Shown here piece after piece: positions 26,349-36,606 of a stretch of 64,000 nt of DNA. Every line of letters begins with the position of its first letter. The stretch's first letter is position 1. A program made the translations under genes and the position numbers. The notes under the pieces were generated by a model. The model was not told the origin of the DNA. It saw only the letters and a list, made by a program, of their open reading frames with translations, and did not search any database. The DNA is from Brevibacillus brevis (GTDB lineage: Bacteria; Bacillota; Bacilli; Brevibacillales; Brevibacillaceae): positions 2,728,001 through 2,792,000 of the forward strand of contig NZ_CP030117.1 in NCBI RefSeq assembly GCF_001039275.2, in the 5' to 3' direction.

Positions 26349-29300
26349 ATGAGAGGGCTAGGTGATATTTTTACAACGAAAGGGTTAGTTGCGGACCGAA
26401 ACAATGACGGTGTAGCTGATTCATTGTCTGTTTCCTTCTGTTTTCAAACGGGAATCGTCGTAGAAGGATTCATTGATTTTTGTGCCCGATTAGGCCTTGA
26501 AACAAGTGAGCTGGATCTGCCTTCCATTCGTATGGAAGATTCACCGATGGTTGCTAGCAGCACGAAAAGCGGTGAGTGGCTGTGCACCGTATGTATCGAG
26601 CCATCTTGCGACGTAGATGAGGCGTCATGCACCCTCGATCGAGGGAACAATCGAATTGCTTTCGTTGGTGGAAGCGAGGAGAGTCTTAGCCGATTACTGC
26701 GCTGGATGGCGGCATATTGGACAGATGGAGTACATGCAACGGCTTCACTCGGTGACATTGAAAGGATTCGTTGTTCTTTACAGGAAGTTCAACTATATGT
26801 TCGGGCGGATGCTTCACCTGTCTGTCAGATTGCGATACCCCAGTACGCGATGATGAGCTCGCATGAGGGAAGTCCTAACGTAGAGAGACCAACTCCACTT
26901 GATAGTCTGACAGAGCTATGGACAACGGCAGGGTTCTATCAAGCGGGGCGTACGGATTTAACGAGTCGGACAGATGTATTTTTTACAGGAATCCATACTG
27001 TAGAGGCGGTTATGTCTGCCGCCCGCTTTGCAGCTCGGATTGGTCTAGCCTCGACCGGGATACATTTCCCGCTCACAGGAGAAGCAAATCGGATTGCGGA
27101 GCTCACTTTTTCCTTACACATGAATGGTGAAGCACCTCTAGCAAGTGGAGTGGTCGAAGTAATCCCGGACCCTAGAGAAAAGACAACAAGAGTCATCCAG
27201 CTTTCAGGGGGAGGACAAGCGATAGTTGCGGCGCTTGATTATTTCGGGACTGCCACTTCGCACCGACTCGGGGGGACTTTTGGTGTATGGGAAGAATCAG
27301 ACGAGCCAAAAGAGAAGGAATTCCCCCTATTTATAGAGAAAACATGGAAAGACCAGGGCGAACGAAATGAGATAGAACAGTTGTTTCATGAGCAGTTGAT
27401 CGCGATTGCTAGTCAAAAGGAGATGGCCGGGTGCTTATCGTCTCCGCTTGCGGTCACCGCTTTTTTGTCAGAACCAAAAGAAATTCGACGTGCGTTGGAG
27501 CGATGCTGGAAGAGTGCAATCACGGAGCTGCTTCCGGATAACGATAATACGGTACATATTCACTCTGCTTTTAAACCAGGTTTGTGCTGGATAAAAGAAA
27601 CGATTTTGCCGTCTCTTGTACGAGGGGAACGAGTAGAACGAATTTTGATCTCTTTCCAACGAGAAGAAAGAGAAGGCGGGATGGAGCTTTCTCATCGATG
27701 GCTTCAAGAATTATACCCCGTTGATCAGTTGTTGGAAAAAGAATTGGGCTTGTCTTTGGCGCAAATATCATTCGTGATGGATGAGAACCTACCGACTACT
27801 TACCAAGTCGAGGCTTGGGGAGTCGGATTTGCGCACTTAGGTACATGGAATTTGGATGTACCTGTATCTACAGTGCCGTATGCTGACGAGCAAAGTCGAG
27901 CTTATCCAACTACGTCAGGGCTCTTCTTCTCCTATGAAACAACAAAAGAACAATTCTTGGTTCCTACGGATCGAGAGAGGTTTTGGCAATTCTATACGCA
28001 GCAATTTTTACCTGAGTTGACAGAAGAATTGTTATGTAAACAAAATGAGCCGTATCAAGGAAACATTCCGCTCTTTCATTCGATAGAGGTAACCGTCACT
28101 ATGAGTGAACAGGAAGAACGGCTAGACATAGACGAAGAAACAATATCGTCGTTAGAAGCGTTGCATGAAGATATTTATTTTTATACGCTGGACTACTATG
28201 CGTATTTGGGTGAAAGAAAAACGGGAGTGGCGTGGAATTCTCCTGGGGCGGTGCGACCATTTGTAAAGGTCAAGCCAGCCAGCTCTCCAGAGGCAACCAT
28301 TCGCGTAAAAGAATATAAAGAAGAACAAGCTTTCTCTATCAAAACGACTCATTTATACTTCGAGGCAGAGCAATCTGCTCCTGTAAAAGCTCGCATCCTG
28401 AGAACGAACGAAAAGAGTACCAGCATCGAAGAACGGAAGCTTCCTGATCTACACCGAAACCATCATCCAGATATGGGCGAATGGGCAGAGCTGGCTACAC
28501 ATCCGTCTGTACATATGTGGGAAGTAGAGAAATCGTTTGAAGGACGGCCGATTTTTGCGGTGGAGGTAACAGCACCCCAGATTTCCAAATACGTATCAGC
28601 TCACAAGCTATCTCTGTATAAACCAACCATTTTGCTCGAAACCGGACATCATCCAAACGAGGTTTCCAGCATGCCTGCTGCACGTGAGCTGGTGGCAGAG
28701 CTCATAACCGAAAAAATGGAGTGGCTTACTCGTTTCAATCTGGTCGTGATTCCATTTGCCAATCCGGATGGGGTCGCACTTCATCAAGAGCTCGTCAAGG
28801 ATAATCCATATTGGAAGCATCATGCTGCCCGTTATAATGCCGTTGGATTAGAATATACCAATCACCGTTTTCAGCCGAGTGTTTTTGGCGAATCGCGGGT
28901 AGTTCCCCAACTGTTTTATCGCTGGTTGCCGGATGTGATCATCGATGATCACGGAATCCCTTCGCATGAATGGACACAACCATTCGCAGGGTACAATAGC
29001 CCGCCGAGATTCCCTGTATCTTATTGGATGCCGATCTCACTCTTTTATGGAATTGGCCGCGAGATGGAGCGATCTGACTATCCTCATCATGCTGTCGCTC
29101 TTGATACGATTCAAAAGGCAGCCGAGGAAGGGCTGAGACATCATCCGCGTCTTTGGAACAAAAATAAACGCTTTATCGAGCGCTACATTCGGTATGGACA
29201 TAACTGGGAGCCCGCCATTTTCCCATTGCCTACAGATCAAGATTTCTTGTTTTATCGTTGGCCTACAAAGCCGAACAGAACCTCTCCTTCCTTGCTCTCT

Positions 29301-29546
29301 CGTTTTCCTGAATGGGTGACGCTTGATTTAATAACGGAAGCGGCTGATGAGACGGTCGCGGGAGGAGCATTGCGAGATTGCATAGAAACACATAAGGTTT
29401 TCAATCGTGCTGTCATGGAGTGTGTGGCATCTAGCCCACGGCGTGTTTCTCGACAGCATGGACAAGACCATATTCGACTTTCACGAATAAGACCGATGCG
29501 GATCGGAGGAGACAATCATGAAGACCATTTTAGTAACAGGGTTTGA
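26349..29546 (+). CDS. Large cytoplasmic M14-type zinc metallopeptidase, 1065 residues
   Basis: The C-terminal third matches M14 carboxypeptidases. His768-Pro-Asn-Glu771 (in [11 protein letters not shown]) is the first zinc motif, [10 protein letters not shown] follows, and His868 ([10 protein letters not shown]) is the probable third ligand. The catalytic Glu may be in LITEAADE near residue 1010, but I could not align it securely. Residues 1-740 match nothing I recognise; they begin with [19 protein letters not shown] and may form peptide-handling domains. There is no signal peptide or membrane span, so it acts in the cytoplasm. Its last 29 nt overlap the pcp gene. Position between a peptide importer and pyroglutamyl peptidase implies it processes imported peptides. 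It is much longer than ordinary M14 enzymes (300-450 residues). Confidence 0.8.
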   Translation: MRGLGDIFTTKGLVADRNNDGVADSLSVSFCFQTGIVVEGFIDFCARLGLETSELDLPSIRMEDSPMVASSTKSGEWLCTVCIEPSCDVDEASCTLDRGNNRIAFVGGSEESLSRLLRWMAAYWTDGVHATASLGDIERIRCSLQEVQLYVRADASPVCQIAIPQYAMMSSHEGSPNVERPTPLDSLTELWTTAGFYQAGRTDLTSRTDVFFTGIHTVEAVMSAARFAARIGLASTGIHFPLTGEANRIAELTFSLHMNGEAPLASGVVEVIPDPREKTTRVIQLSGGGQAIVAALDYFGTATSHRLGGTFGVWEESDEPKEKEFPLFIEKTWKDQGERNEIEQLFHEQLIAIASQKEMAGCLSSPLAVTAFLSEPKEIRRALERCWKSAITELLPDNDNTVHIHSAFKPGLCWIKETILPSLVRGERVERILISFQREEREGGMELSHRWLQELYPVDQLLEKELGLSLAQISFVMDENLPTTYQVEAWGVGFAHLGTWNLDVPVSTVPYADEQSRAYPTTSGLFFSYETTKEQFLVPTDRERFWQFYTQQFLPELTEELLCKQNEPYQGNIPLFHSIEVTVTMSEQEERLDIDEETISSLEALHEDIYFYTLDYYAYLGERKTGVAWNSPGAVRPFVKVKPASSPEATIRVKEYKEEQAFSIKTTHLYFEAEQSAPVKARILRTNEKSTSIEERKLPDLHRNHHPDMGEWAELATHPSVHMWEVEKSFEGRPIFAVEVTAPQISKYVSAHKLSLYKPTILLETGHHPNEVSSMPAARELVAELITEKMEWLTRFNLVVIPFANPDGVALHQELVKDNPYWKHHAARYNAVGLEYTNHRFQPSVFGESRVVPQLFYRWLPDVIIDDHGIPSHEWTQPFAGYNSPPRFPVSYWMPISLFYGIGREMERSDYPHHAVALDTIQKAAEEGLRHHPRLWNKNKRFIERYIRYGHNWEPAIFPLPTDQDFLFYRWPTKPNRTSPSLLSRFPEWVTLDLITEAADETVAGGALRDCIETHKVFNRAVMECVASSPRRVSRQHGQDHIRLSRIRPMRIGGDNHEDHFSNRV

Positions 29547-30165
29547 TCCTTTTGGTGGAGAAACGGTTAACCCTGCTTGGGAATCGGTAAAAGAGCTGGG
29601 AAAAATCGAGTCTGATTTGTATAAAGTAGAGCTGCGCCAAATTCCTACGGTTTTTGAAAAATCTATTGAACATTTATACACAGCAATAGAAGAAACGAAT
29701 CCGGACATCGTGTTATGTATCGGTCAGGCAGGTGGACGAGGAGATATTGCGGTTGAACGTGTAGCCATTAACGTCAATGATGCTCGAATCCCGGATAATG
29801 AAGGAAATCAGCCGATTGACACACCGATCAGGGAAAACGGTCCTACTGGCTACTGGTCTACATTGCCAATCAAAGCGATTGTACATGAGTTAAAACAACA
29901 AGGAATTCCGGCTTCTATATCGCAGACGGCCGGTACCTATGTGTGCAACCATCTTTTTTATGGATTGATGCATTACCTTGCTGAGAAAAAAGCTTCCGTA
30001 CGCGGAGGGTTCATCCATATCCCTTATTTGCCTGAACAGGCTGTAAGGCAAGCAGGGCAGCCAAGCATGGCATTAGAAACCATTGTAAAAGGCTTGCGAT
30101 TGGCAATCGAGACGACCATATCTAATGATCGGGATATTGTCATGGAAGGCGGACAAATTAGCTGA
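29518..30165 (+). CDS. pcp: Pyroglutamyl-peptidase I
   Basis: 215 residues, cysteine peptidase family C15. It removes N-terminal pyroglutamate from peptides, giving 5-oxoproline. The catalytic triad is visible: Glu80 (VERVAIN), Cys143 ([10 protein letters not shown]) and His167 ([10 protein letters not shown]). The N-terminal [11 protein letters not shown] motif is diagnostic. The start overlaps the M14 gene by 29 nt with GATCGGAGGAG upstream. The product, 5-oxoproline, is the substrate of the PxpABC enzyme encoded next. Confidence 0.96.
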   Translation: MKTILVTGFDPFGGETVNPAWESVKELGKIESDLYKVELRQIPTVFEKSIEHLYTAIEETNPDIVLCIGQAGGRGDIAVERVAINVNDARIPDNEGNQPIDTPIRENGPTGYWSTLPIKAIVHELKQQGIPASISQTAGTYVCNHLFYGLMHYLAEKKASVRGGFIHIPYLPEQAVRQAGQPSMALETIVKGLRLAIETTISNDRDIVMEGGQIS

Positions 30166-30166
30166 G

Positions 30167-30187
30167 AAGGAGGAGAAACCCTCCTCC
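30167..30187 (+). other. Intercistronic hairpin between pcp and pxpB
   Basis: GGAGGAG (30169-30175) pairs perfectly with CTCCTCC (30181-30187) around AAACC. There is no T run; it may tune mRNA stability, or hide the upstream AAGGAGGAG, which has no start codon at proper distance. Confidence 0.45.
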
Positions 30188-30235
30188 CTTCCATTCATGT
30201 GGCAGTGCCGATATTCGAAAATGGAGGGAAAAACG

Positions 30236-30946
30236 TTGCCTAGATATGAATTCTCTCCTCTTGGGGACTCGGGTGTCATGGTCAAACTAGGAGAGGTTAT
30301 CGATCAACTGACCCATGAGCAGGTCATCCTATTCTGTGAATACCTACAGGAGCATCCTTTCCCCGGTATGATCGAATCTGTACCTGGCTTTACGACTGTT
30401 ACAGTCTATTACGATCCGATTACTCTTTTCGATCCACTTGATGATATTTTGCCATACGATCGTGCCGTTGCTATTCTTGAGCAAATGTCGCAGCAAATCT
30501 CCAACACTCACTCTAAAGAGTACAGACTGGTAGAAATCCCGGTTTGTTATGGTGGGAACTTTGGTCCAGATCTGGAGGTAGTCGCCAAACAAAATGGTCT
30601 TAGTATAGAAGAAGTGATTTCTATCCATTCGACCACAGAGTACCTGGTGTACATGATCGGATTTGCTCCCGGCTTTCCGTATCTCGGTGGAATGGATGAG
30701 CGACTGGCCACGCCGCGACGTTCCTCGCCACGGCTATCTATTCCGATGGGGAGTGTAGGGATCGGAGGATTGCAAACAGGTATTTATTCGATAGAGAGCC
30801 CAGGTGGGTGGCAAATTATCGGAAGAACACCACTGCGCTTATTTCAGGCAGGTGAAAGTTCTCCAAGTCTCTTGTGCGCTGGTGATAAAGTTCGCTTCCG
30901 TCCTATCTCCGAGCGGGAATACGAAAACGGGGAGAAGGTGTACTAA
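30236..30946 (+). CDS. pxpB: 5-oxoprolinase subunit PxpB (KipI-like)
   Basis: 236 residues. It is the allophanate-hydrolase subunit-1 fold of the ATP-dependent 5-oxoprolinase PxpABC. Signature segments are PLGDSGVMVKLG, EIPVCYGG, FAPGFPYLGGMDERLATPRR and SVGIGGLQTGIYSIESPGGWQIIGRTPLRLF. In B. subtilis the orthologue KipI was first described as a kinase A inhibitor, so a second role cannot be excluded. TTG 30236 is the likely start (GGAGGG 7 nt upstream). It ends directly against the pxpC start codon. Confidence 0.92.
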   Translation: MPRYEFSPLGDSGVMVKLGEVIDQLTHEQVILFCEYLQEHPFPGMIESVPGFTTVTVYYDPITLFDPLDDILPYDRAVAILEQMSQQISNTHSKEYRLVEIPVCYGGNFGPDLEVVAKQNGLSIEEVISIHSTTEYLVYMIGFAPGFPYLGGMDERLATPRRSSPRLSIPMGSVGIGGLQTGIYSIESPGGWQIIGRTPLRLFQAGESSPSLLCAGDKVRFRPISEREYENGEKVY

Positions 30947-31954
30947 GTGAGTATAGAGGTGATTACGCCAGGACTTTGCACGACTGTTCAAGATACAGGT
31001 AGATTTGGCTTTCAGCAGTATGGGGTCAGTGTCAGCGGGGTGATGGACAAGCAAGCTGTACAGATTGCGAACATGTTAGTTGGCAATCAACAAACGGATG
31101 CGGTTCTGGAGCTGACGATGAGAGGTCCAAGCTTATTGTTCCATAAGGACATGCTAATAGCCATTTGTGGTGGTGACTTCAAAGTCACGATCAATGATAG
31201 ATCCGTCTTACCCAATCGAGCAGTCTGGATCAGGAGTGGAAGCATCTTGAAGTTTGGCCTGGCCAAGGAAGGCTGTCGCGCCTATCTCGCAGTCGCAGGC
31301 GGATGGGATGTGCCACTTGTGATGGGAAGTCGCAGTACGAATCTCCGTGCAAGCTTCGGAGGCTTTGCGGGTAGAATGCTTGCGGCAGGAGATAAGCTAG
31401 TTCAAAGCTCTCCAGGTTCATTCAGTCAATTTCTCGCTAACCAATTGGAAAAAAAAGCAGGAGCAGCTCCCTTCTATCAAGCGAATTGGTTTATTCCTTC
31501 TAATACTTTTGTCAAAAATGGAGAAGCGGTTGTACGGGTGATACAAGGCGAGCAATTCGCAGATTTTACGAAAGAGAGTCGTCAAAGCTTTTTCGAACAA
31601 ACCTTTCAAGTGTCTACACAATCAGACAGGATGGGGTATCGTTTAACAGGACCGGCGCTCGAACTTACGCAGTCAATGGAACTGATCTCGGCTGCGGTCA
31701 CCATTGGTACGATACAGGTTCCGCCAAACGGTCAACCTATTATCCTGATGGCAGACAGACAAACCATTGGCGGTTATCCGAAGATAGGCTATGTGCCGAC
31801 TATAGATTTGCCGATCGTCGCCCAGTTGCGGCCAGGCGAAAAGATTCACTTTCAAGAAATTTCTCTGCGTGATGCTCAAAAGGCGCTTATCGAGAGGGAT
31901 TCATTGATGAAGGCGATCAAGCTTGGTATAGAAGTAACCGTGGGATGGAGGTAA
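30947..31954 (+). CDS. pxpC: 5-oxoprolinase subunit PxpC (KipA-like)
   Basis: 335 residues, biotin-dependent carboxyltransferase/allophanate hydrolase subunit-2 fold without a biotin domain. Motifs are [41 protein letters not shown], and [16 protein letters not shown]. With PxpB it forms the kinase/transferase half of 5-oxoprolinase. The GTG start abuts the pxpB stop codon with no gap, GGAGAAGG upstream. PxpA follows after 4 nt. Confidence 0.93.
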   Translation: MSIEVITPGLCTTVQDTGRFGFQQYGVSVSGVMDKQAVQIANMLVGNQQTDAVLELTMRGPSLLFHKDMLIAICGGDFKVTINDRSVLPNRAVWIRSGSILKFGLAKEGCRAYLAVAGGWDVPLVMGSRSTNLRASFGGFAGRMLAAGDKLVQSSPGSFSQFLANQLEKKAGAAPFYQANWFIPSNTFVKNGEAVVRVIQGEQFADFTKESRQSFFEQTFQVSTQSDRMGYRLTGPALELTQSMELISAAVTIGTIQVPPNGQPIILMADRQTIGGYPKIGYVPTIDLPIVAQLRPGEKIHFQEISLRDAQKALIERDSLMKAIKLGIEVTVGWR

Positions 31955-31958
31955 AAAG

Positions 31959-32723
31959 ATGAAAACAGTAGATCTAAACTGTGATATGGGAGAGAGCTTT
32001 GGCGCCTATCAGTTGGGCAACGATCAAGAAATTTTGTCCTATATCACCTCTGCAAATGTGGCATGTGGTTTCCATGCTGGCGATCCTGCAACGATGAGAA
32101 AAACAGTAAGAATGGCAGTAGAGGCAGGTGTGGCAATCGGTGCCCACCCTGGATTCGCTGATTTGATCGGTTTCGGTCGCCGCAACATGGAGATTTCCCC
32201 TGAAGAAGCCTACGATCTAGTCGTATATCAAATCGGCGCTTTGCAAGCGTTTGTACGGGCAGAAGGGGGCGTCATGCATCATGTGAAGCCACATGGGGCC
32301 TTGTACAATATGGCAGCCACAAGACCCGCTCTGGCCGAGTCTATCGCTTTGGCCATCTACAAAGTAAATCCGGAACTGGTACTGTATGGCTTGGCCGGAA
32401 GTGAATTGACGCGTGCTGGGGAGAAAATCGGTCTTGCTACGGCGCACGAAGTGTTTGCCGACCGTACATATCAGCAGGATGGCACACTGACACCGCGCAG
32501 TCAGCCGAATGCAATGATTACAGACCAACAGCAATCTCTTCAGCAAGTCATTCGTATGGTAAGTGAAGGACTTGTCTTGACCCAGCAAGGCGTGGATATC
32601 CCGATTCAGGCCGATTCCATTTGTATTCACGGCGACGGTGCCCATGCGTTGGAGTTCGCGCAGAGCATCCGAGAAGCTTTGTCAGGAGCTGGTATTACAA
32701 TCGCAGCAAGAAAAGCTCGATAG
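31959..32723 (+). CDS. pxpA: 5-oxoprolinase subunit PxpA (LamB/YcsF family)
   Basis: 254 residues, near the usual length for the family. [50 protein letters not shown] and VKPHGALYN are the family's catalytic strand motifs. Together with PxpB/PxpC it hydrolyses 5-oxoproline to glutamate with ATP. It is the last gene of the operon; a terminator overlaps its stop codon. Confidence 0.95.
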   Translation: MKTVDLNCDMGESFGAYQLGNDQEILSYITSANVACGFHAGDPATMRKTVRMAVEAGVAIGAHPGFADLIGFGRRNMEISPEEAYDLVVYQIGALQAFVRAEGGVMHHVKPHGALYNMAATRPALAESIALAIYKVNPELVLYGLAGSELTRAGEKIGLATAHEVFADRTYQQDGTLTPRSQPNAMITDQQQSLQQVIRMVSEGLVLTQQGVDIPIQADSICIHGDGAHALEFAQSIREALSGAGITIAARKAR

Positions 32724-32740
32724 ACATCTATCGGGCTTTT
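32713..32740 (+). terminator. Bidirectional terminator between pxpA and the gerA operon
   Basis: AAGCTCGATAG (32713-32723) pairs with CTATCGGGCTT (32728-32738) through one G-U pair, and T runs follow on both strands. It contains the stop codons of both convergent genes. Confidence 0.8.
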
Positions 32741-33861
32741 TCTGTTTCCGCCCCGGGAGTTTGGTATTGTCCGGTATTTCGCTTTTTCCCCCAGAGGAGG
32801 AAGAGCAAGAACAACAGCGGTATATAGCCAAAAATGAAAACGAGGCTCACTTTCCCATAATAATCGAGTGCCATGAGCAAAGGAGTCGTACCTTCGAGCA
32901 GATAGGAGCCCATTGCCAAAGACGCTAAGAGAAGCAAGAGGGCGCGGAATTGACTGATACCAAATATCTGTTTCATTCCGCGGGTAACCCCCCATAGGTT
33001 GAGGCAGATGTTTGGTAAAATCACGAACAGCCATAGAGATATCACAATGAACTCCAGTCGCTGCAAAATCGGAATTTCGACGATTTTGAGCATGGTCAAG
33101 GTCGGCCAAATAATCTTATCCAGTTCACCATGACTAAACATGAGGAATGTTACGATAGCGACGGCTACATACAGGAACGTGCTGAAAAGGACGCCAGCGT
33201 GAGCCCATTTTTGCGAGTGAGCTGCTCGTTTGATAAATGGGTAGTAAAAGAACAGTAATTCAAAGCCCATATAATTGATAACAGCGTCTTTGGCAGACGC
33301 CAATAGGGAGGGGAGGTTATGCGAAAACAACGGGAACAAGTTATTCGGGTGGGCGTACTCGAAAGGGAAAAGAAACAAAGGAAGCATCAAAATCGCCGGA
33401 ATCACCACACCGAAAAAGCAGACGCCCGTAACCGTGCGAAAACCACCAGTGATAATGTACAGAATGAGGAGCAAGATAATGAACGTCGTACTCCAGGTAT
33501 GCATGAGAGGGAAAATAAACTGCTTCACAATACTGACGTAAGAACGCAAGATGAGAAAAGCAGCCATCCAGATGTAGATTAATACCACAAAGCTCATTAC
33601 TTTTCCTAGCCATTTTCCAAAGCAGAGCTCGTGAAGGGAGAACAAATCATGACTGCCCGCATTCAACATGGAATAGAGCATCCAAACAATGAGATGGATG
33701 CTTGCCCCAGCAAGTAGAACCGAGATCCAGGCATCGTATCCGGCATGGGTTACGATTGTCCGTTGAAACCCTAGTATCCCGACCCCCACGATATTGGCAT
33801 GCACGAGAAAGAATACAAAAAAAGGTGAAACCTTCGCGTTTTCCCGAATGGAAGTACTCAC
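32728..33861 (-). CDS. Spore germination receptor B subunit (GerAB family)
   Basis: 377 residues, about ten membrane spans, APC-superfamily fold of endospore germination permeases. The N-terminus FFVFFLVHANIVGVGILGFQR is typical. GerAB proteins bind the germinant, usually an amino acid, in the spore inner membrane. The start is GTG 33861 with AGGAGGG 5 nt upstream. It is the third gene of an A-C-B operon, 21 nt after the C gene. Confidence 0.92.
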   Translation of the reverse strand: MSTSIRENAKVSPFFVFFLVHANIVGVGILGFQRTIVTHAGYDAWISVLLAGASIHLIVWMLYSMLNAGSHDLFSLHELCFGKWLGKVMSFVVLIYIWMAAFLILRSYVSIVKQFIFPLMHTWSTTFIILLLILYIITGGFRTVTGVCFFGVVIPAILMLPLFLFPFEYAHPNNLFPLFSHNLPSLLASAKDAVINYMGFELLFFYYPFIKRAAHSQKWAHAGVLFSTFLYVAVAIVTFLMFSHGELDKIIWPTLTMLKIVEIPILQRLEFIVISLWLFVILPNICLNLWGVTRGMKQIFGISQFRALLLLLASLAMGSYLLEGTTPLLMALDYYGKVSLVFIFGYIPLLFLLFLLWGKKRNTGQYQTPGAETEKAR

Positions 33862-33882
33862 CTGATCCCTCCTGGTTATTCA

Positions 33883-34953
33883 TTACTCACCCGTTTGCTC
33901 CAGCTTAATCGAAGCAGTCACTGCGATTTTCATCTGTGGATAAACCTTTTTAAAGTGCGAGTAGTCCCATGAAGCGCTTCGACTGCGAACCAAATCACCA
34001 AATCCAACCGGATCTACGCCAAGCTTTTGTAGATGCTTCACAAAGCTCGTCGCCTCCTTTTGCAGGTACGAGGAAAGTTCTTTTTCCATTTGACGCAATA
34101 CTTGTGGATCGGACAATTGCAGCCACTTTGAATAATCTTTGATTTGCCCATTTACCGTGAGCTTTACCTTGATGCTGGGGACAGGCTCTGTCGTATTGAT
34201 ATCAAATGCGGCATGGGAATGAAGAGTTTTCAACAATCCGGATTCTTTTTGATTGTTTATGGTCACTTCAAATGGAATTTGACCACTCTTGGCTTTTTCG
34301 ACCATGATTTTTAGCAAAAAGCTTTCTTTCGAATTGATGCGATGCACGAATTTGTCATCGCGGAAAAGCGCGAGACCATCCAGCTTCACTCTGTCATTAT
34401 GCATGACGAAATAGGGAAGGTAAGGATCACGGCCCTCGCCGTATAAATTGAACAAGAAAATATGCAGGTTCGTCTTGGGCAAATTCAGGGTTTTGATATT
34501 TTGAGCGATACTATCGGAGATGAAAAAAGGGACTTGCGTTTGACGGATGCCCTTCAAAATTGTCAATGCCTTTGGTTCCGCCACACCGAGTTGAAGGCGA
34601 AAACCAATAGAGGGATCGCGGCAAAGTGTATGTACGAGCGTTTCCACTCCGTTTTCAGCATATTTCCTCCCGACAATGACGGAGCGTAATTGTCCTAGCT
34701 CCACTTGAGAAGGTGTGATGGCATTAAAATCAGGGAGGATCGTAAATAAATTCGAGCTTTTTGTTTCCAGCAGCTCTACCTGTGTCTTTTCCTTCCCGTA
34801 CACGTGAGTGATGGCTGCCCCTTTAATCTTTTGATCTTCGATATCGAGCCCCAGTGAATGAATCAGCTGTACTTCGCTGACGATTCGAGTCGAAGAGCAG
34901 CCAGCTATGATCCATATAAAAAACACCAGTATCCATTTGCTTTTTGCAACCAT
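33883..34953 (-). CDS. Spore germination lipoprotein (GerAC family)
   Basis: 356 residues. A lipoprotein signal ends in IIAG-Cys19. The mature part has the three-domain GerC layout, including TPSQVELGQLRSVIVGRKYAE and, near the C-terminus, LQKEATSFVKHLQKLGVDPVGFGD. It sits on the outer face of the spore inner membrane and is required for receptor assembly. It lies 23 nt after the A gene. Confidence 0.92.
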   Translation of the reverse strand: MVAKSKWILVFFIWIIAGCSSTRIVSEVQLIHSLGLDIEDQKIKGAAITHVYGKEKTQVELLETKSSNLFTILPDFNAITPSQVELGQLRSVIVGRKYAENGVETLVHTLCRDPSIGFRLQLGVAEPKALTILKGIRQTQVPFFISDSIAQNIKTLNLPKTNLHIFLFNLYGEGRDPYLPYFVMHNDRVKLDGLALFRDDKFVHRINSKESFLLKIMVEKAKSGQIPFEVTINNQKESGLLKTLHSHAAFDINTTEPVPSIKVKLTVNGQIKDYSKWLQLSDPQVLRQMEKELSSYLQKEATSFVKHLQKLGVDPVGFGDLVRSRSASWDYSHFKKVYPQMKIAVTASIKLEQTGE

Positions 34954-34976
34954 GGTTTCCTCGACGGCTCCTTCAT

Positions 34977-36452
34977 CTATTCATCAATGTCTCTTTTTTG
35001 AGTGGCCTTGTCAGGATCATATCTCCACTGTGAGATGACGCGCATAACAGCAGACCTTCTGGCCGTTCTGCTATAGGAAGAGCGAATGAAGCTGTCCGCG
35101 AAGCTACGTCTGCGAAAAGGGTAAAGCGGAGCCAGGTAAGGTGTTCCTAACGATTTAAGCTGAAGAAGATGAGTCAGCATGAACATGAGACCGATGGCAA
35201 TCCCAAGCCCGCCCCAAATTCCAGACAAAATAATGAGCGGGAAGCGCAGGAAACGAATCGTATTTGACATTTTGTAAATGGGGGTAGTGAAAGAGGCAAG
35301 CGCCGACAGAGCAACGATGATCAGCAATATATTGCTGGTCAAGGCAGCTTCTACAGATGCTTGACCAATAACGATTCCACCTACGATTCCAAGAGTCTGT
35401 CCGACCTTTGTCGGGAGCCTTGCACCTGCTTCTCGCAAGAACTCGATCGTCAGCTCCAGGAAGAGCACCTCTAAAACGGGGGGAAACGGGACGTATTTCC
35501 TCGATAAAATAATCGGAGCCAGCATGTCTTGCGGAATCATTTCCAAATGGAAAGTGAGAACCGCCGTATAGGCAGGTGTCATCAAAATAGAAAAAAGCAC
35601 ACCAAAAATGCGAATCAACCGAAATAAAGACGATAAGATCCACGGTAAATAATAATCCTCGGGAGAAATGAAGAAATCAAAAATCGTGGTTGGACCGGTA
35701 ATGACATACGGAGATGCATCGGAAATAATCACGATTTGCCCGAGGGTTAACGCATAGATGACCCGGTCAATCCTTTCTGTAGACAAAAACAATGGGAAAG
35801 GGGTATTCGAATTATCACTCATGATTTGATCGAGCTGTGATGAATCAAAAATAATATCGAAGTCGATCGCCTGAAGTCTTTGCTCAACGGTTTCAATGTG
35901 CTGAGGATTCGTAATACCAGACAAATAAACAACGGCGATGCGCGTATGAGAGAGCGTACCTATGGTTAACTCTCGAATGATTAATTTGGGTGTGCTGATT
36001 TGCTGGCGGATAAGATGCAGGTTGATATCGATGTTTTCAACAAAGCCTACCTTTGGTCCAACGACACTAAACTCGTTTTCCGTGTCATTGTCCGTTCGCA
36101 GTCCTTCAGTCGGATTGGCTAGATTGATGAGGGCGAAGAACTGTAGATTGTCTTTCGATTGGATGGCAGCATAGCCTGTCATGATTTTGGAGACGACTGT
36201 CTGTATGTCGTCTGTATAAATAATATCCTCCACATAGATAAAGCGGGAAAAGTGGCGCAGATCCGTGATTGATTCATTTGCTTCCATACGCTCTTGGAGG
36301 GGGCGCAAGAGATTTTTTTGCAGCAGCTCTGTTTTTATCAAGGTTTGATAGTACGAAATAACAAAAGGACTTTCCTCGTTCAGCAGGGGATAATACTTAA
36401 AATCATTCGAGACTTGTGCGATGGAAAGAAACTCATTCCATTTCGTTATCAT
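34977..36452 (-). CDS. Spore germination receptor A subunit (GerAA family)
   Basis: About 491 residues. A large soluble N-terminal domain (residues 1-240) precedes four to six membrane spans with the family block PFPPVLEVLFLELTIEFLREAGARLPTKVGQTLGIVGGIVIGQASVEAALTS read in pieces across 330-400. GerA subunits form a ligand-gated ion channel that starts germination. ATG 36452 is preferred because ATGGAGCGA provides an RBS 8 nt away; the in-frame ATG 36467 has none. A sigma-G-like promoter lies 38 nt upstream. Confidence 0.92.
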   Translation of the reverse strand: MITKWNEFLSIAQVSNDFKYYPLLNEESPFVISYYQTLIKTELLQKNLLRPLQERMEANESITDLRHFSRFIYVEDIIYTDDIQTVVSKIMTGYAAIQSKDNLQFFALINLANPTEGLRTDNDTENEFSVVGPKVGFVENIDINLHLIRQQISTPKLIIRELTIGTLSHTRIAVVYLSGITNPQHIETVEQRLQAIDFDIIFDSSQLDQIMSDNSNTPFPLFLSTERIDRVIYALTLGQIVIISDASPYVITGPTTIFDFFISPEDYYLPWILSSLFRLIRIFGVLFSILMTPAYTAVLTFHLEMIPQDMLAPIILSRKYVPFPPVLEVLFLELTIEFLREAGARLPTKVGQTLGIVGGIVIGQASVEAALTSNILLIIVALSALASFTTPIYKMSNTIRFLRFPLIILSGIWGGLGIAIGLMFMLTHLLQLKSLGTPYLAPLYPFRRRSFADSFIRSSYSRTARRSAVMRVISQWRYDPDKATQKRDIDE

Positions 36453-36489
36453 TCGGTTTCGCTCCATAAGCTGTTCATCATTTGTGTGT

Positions 36490-36519
36490 TACTATGTCCG
36501 GTTTGTAGTGGAATTATCA
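36490..36519 (-). promoter_or_regulatory. Sigma-G-like promoter of the gerA operon
   Basis: On the minus strand TGATAA (-35 like TGAATA) is followed after 17 nt by CATAGTA (consensus CATACTA-like). Forespore sigma-G control is what is known for gerA operons. Confidence 0.5.
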
Positions 36520-36530
36520 TCAAGGAAATA

Positions 36531-36559
36531 GAATGATTTCCTGTAGGGAGGGGAACAAT
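36531..36559 (+). promoter_or_regulatory. Sigma-F/G-like promoter of cdaS
   Basis: GAATG (matches GNATR) is followed after 15 nt by GGGAACAAT (matches GGNNANANT). It lies 47 nt upstream of the cdaS start. Bacillus cdaS is forespore-expressed, which fits, but the match is short. Confidence 0.35.
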
Positions 36560-36606
36560 CAAACAAAGGACGAAACGTGAAGAGAAATGGAAATTGAGGG
36601 GTTCAT

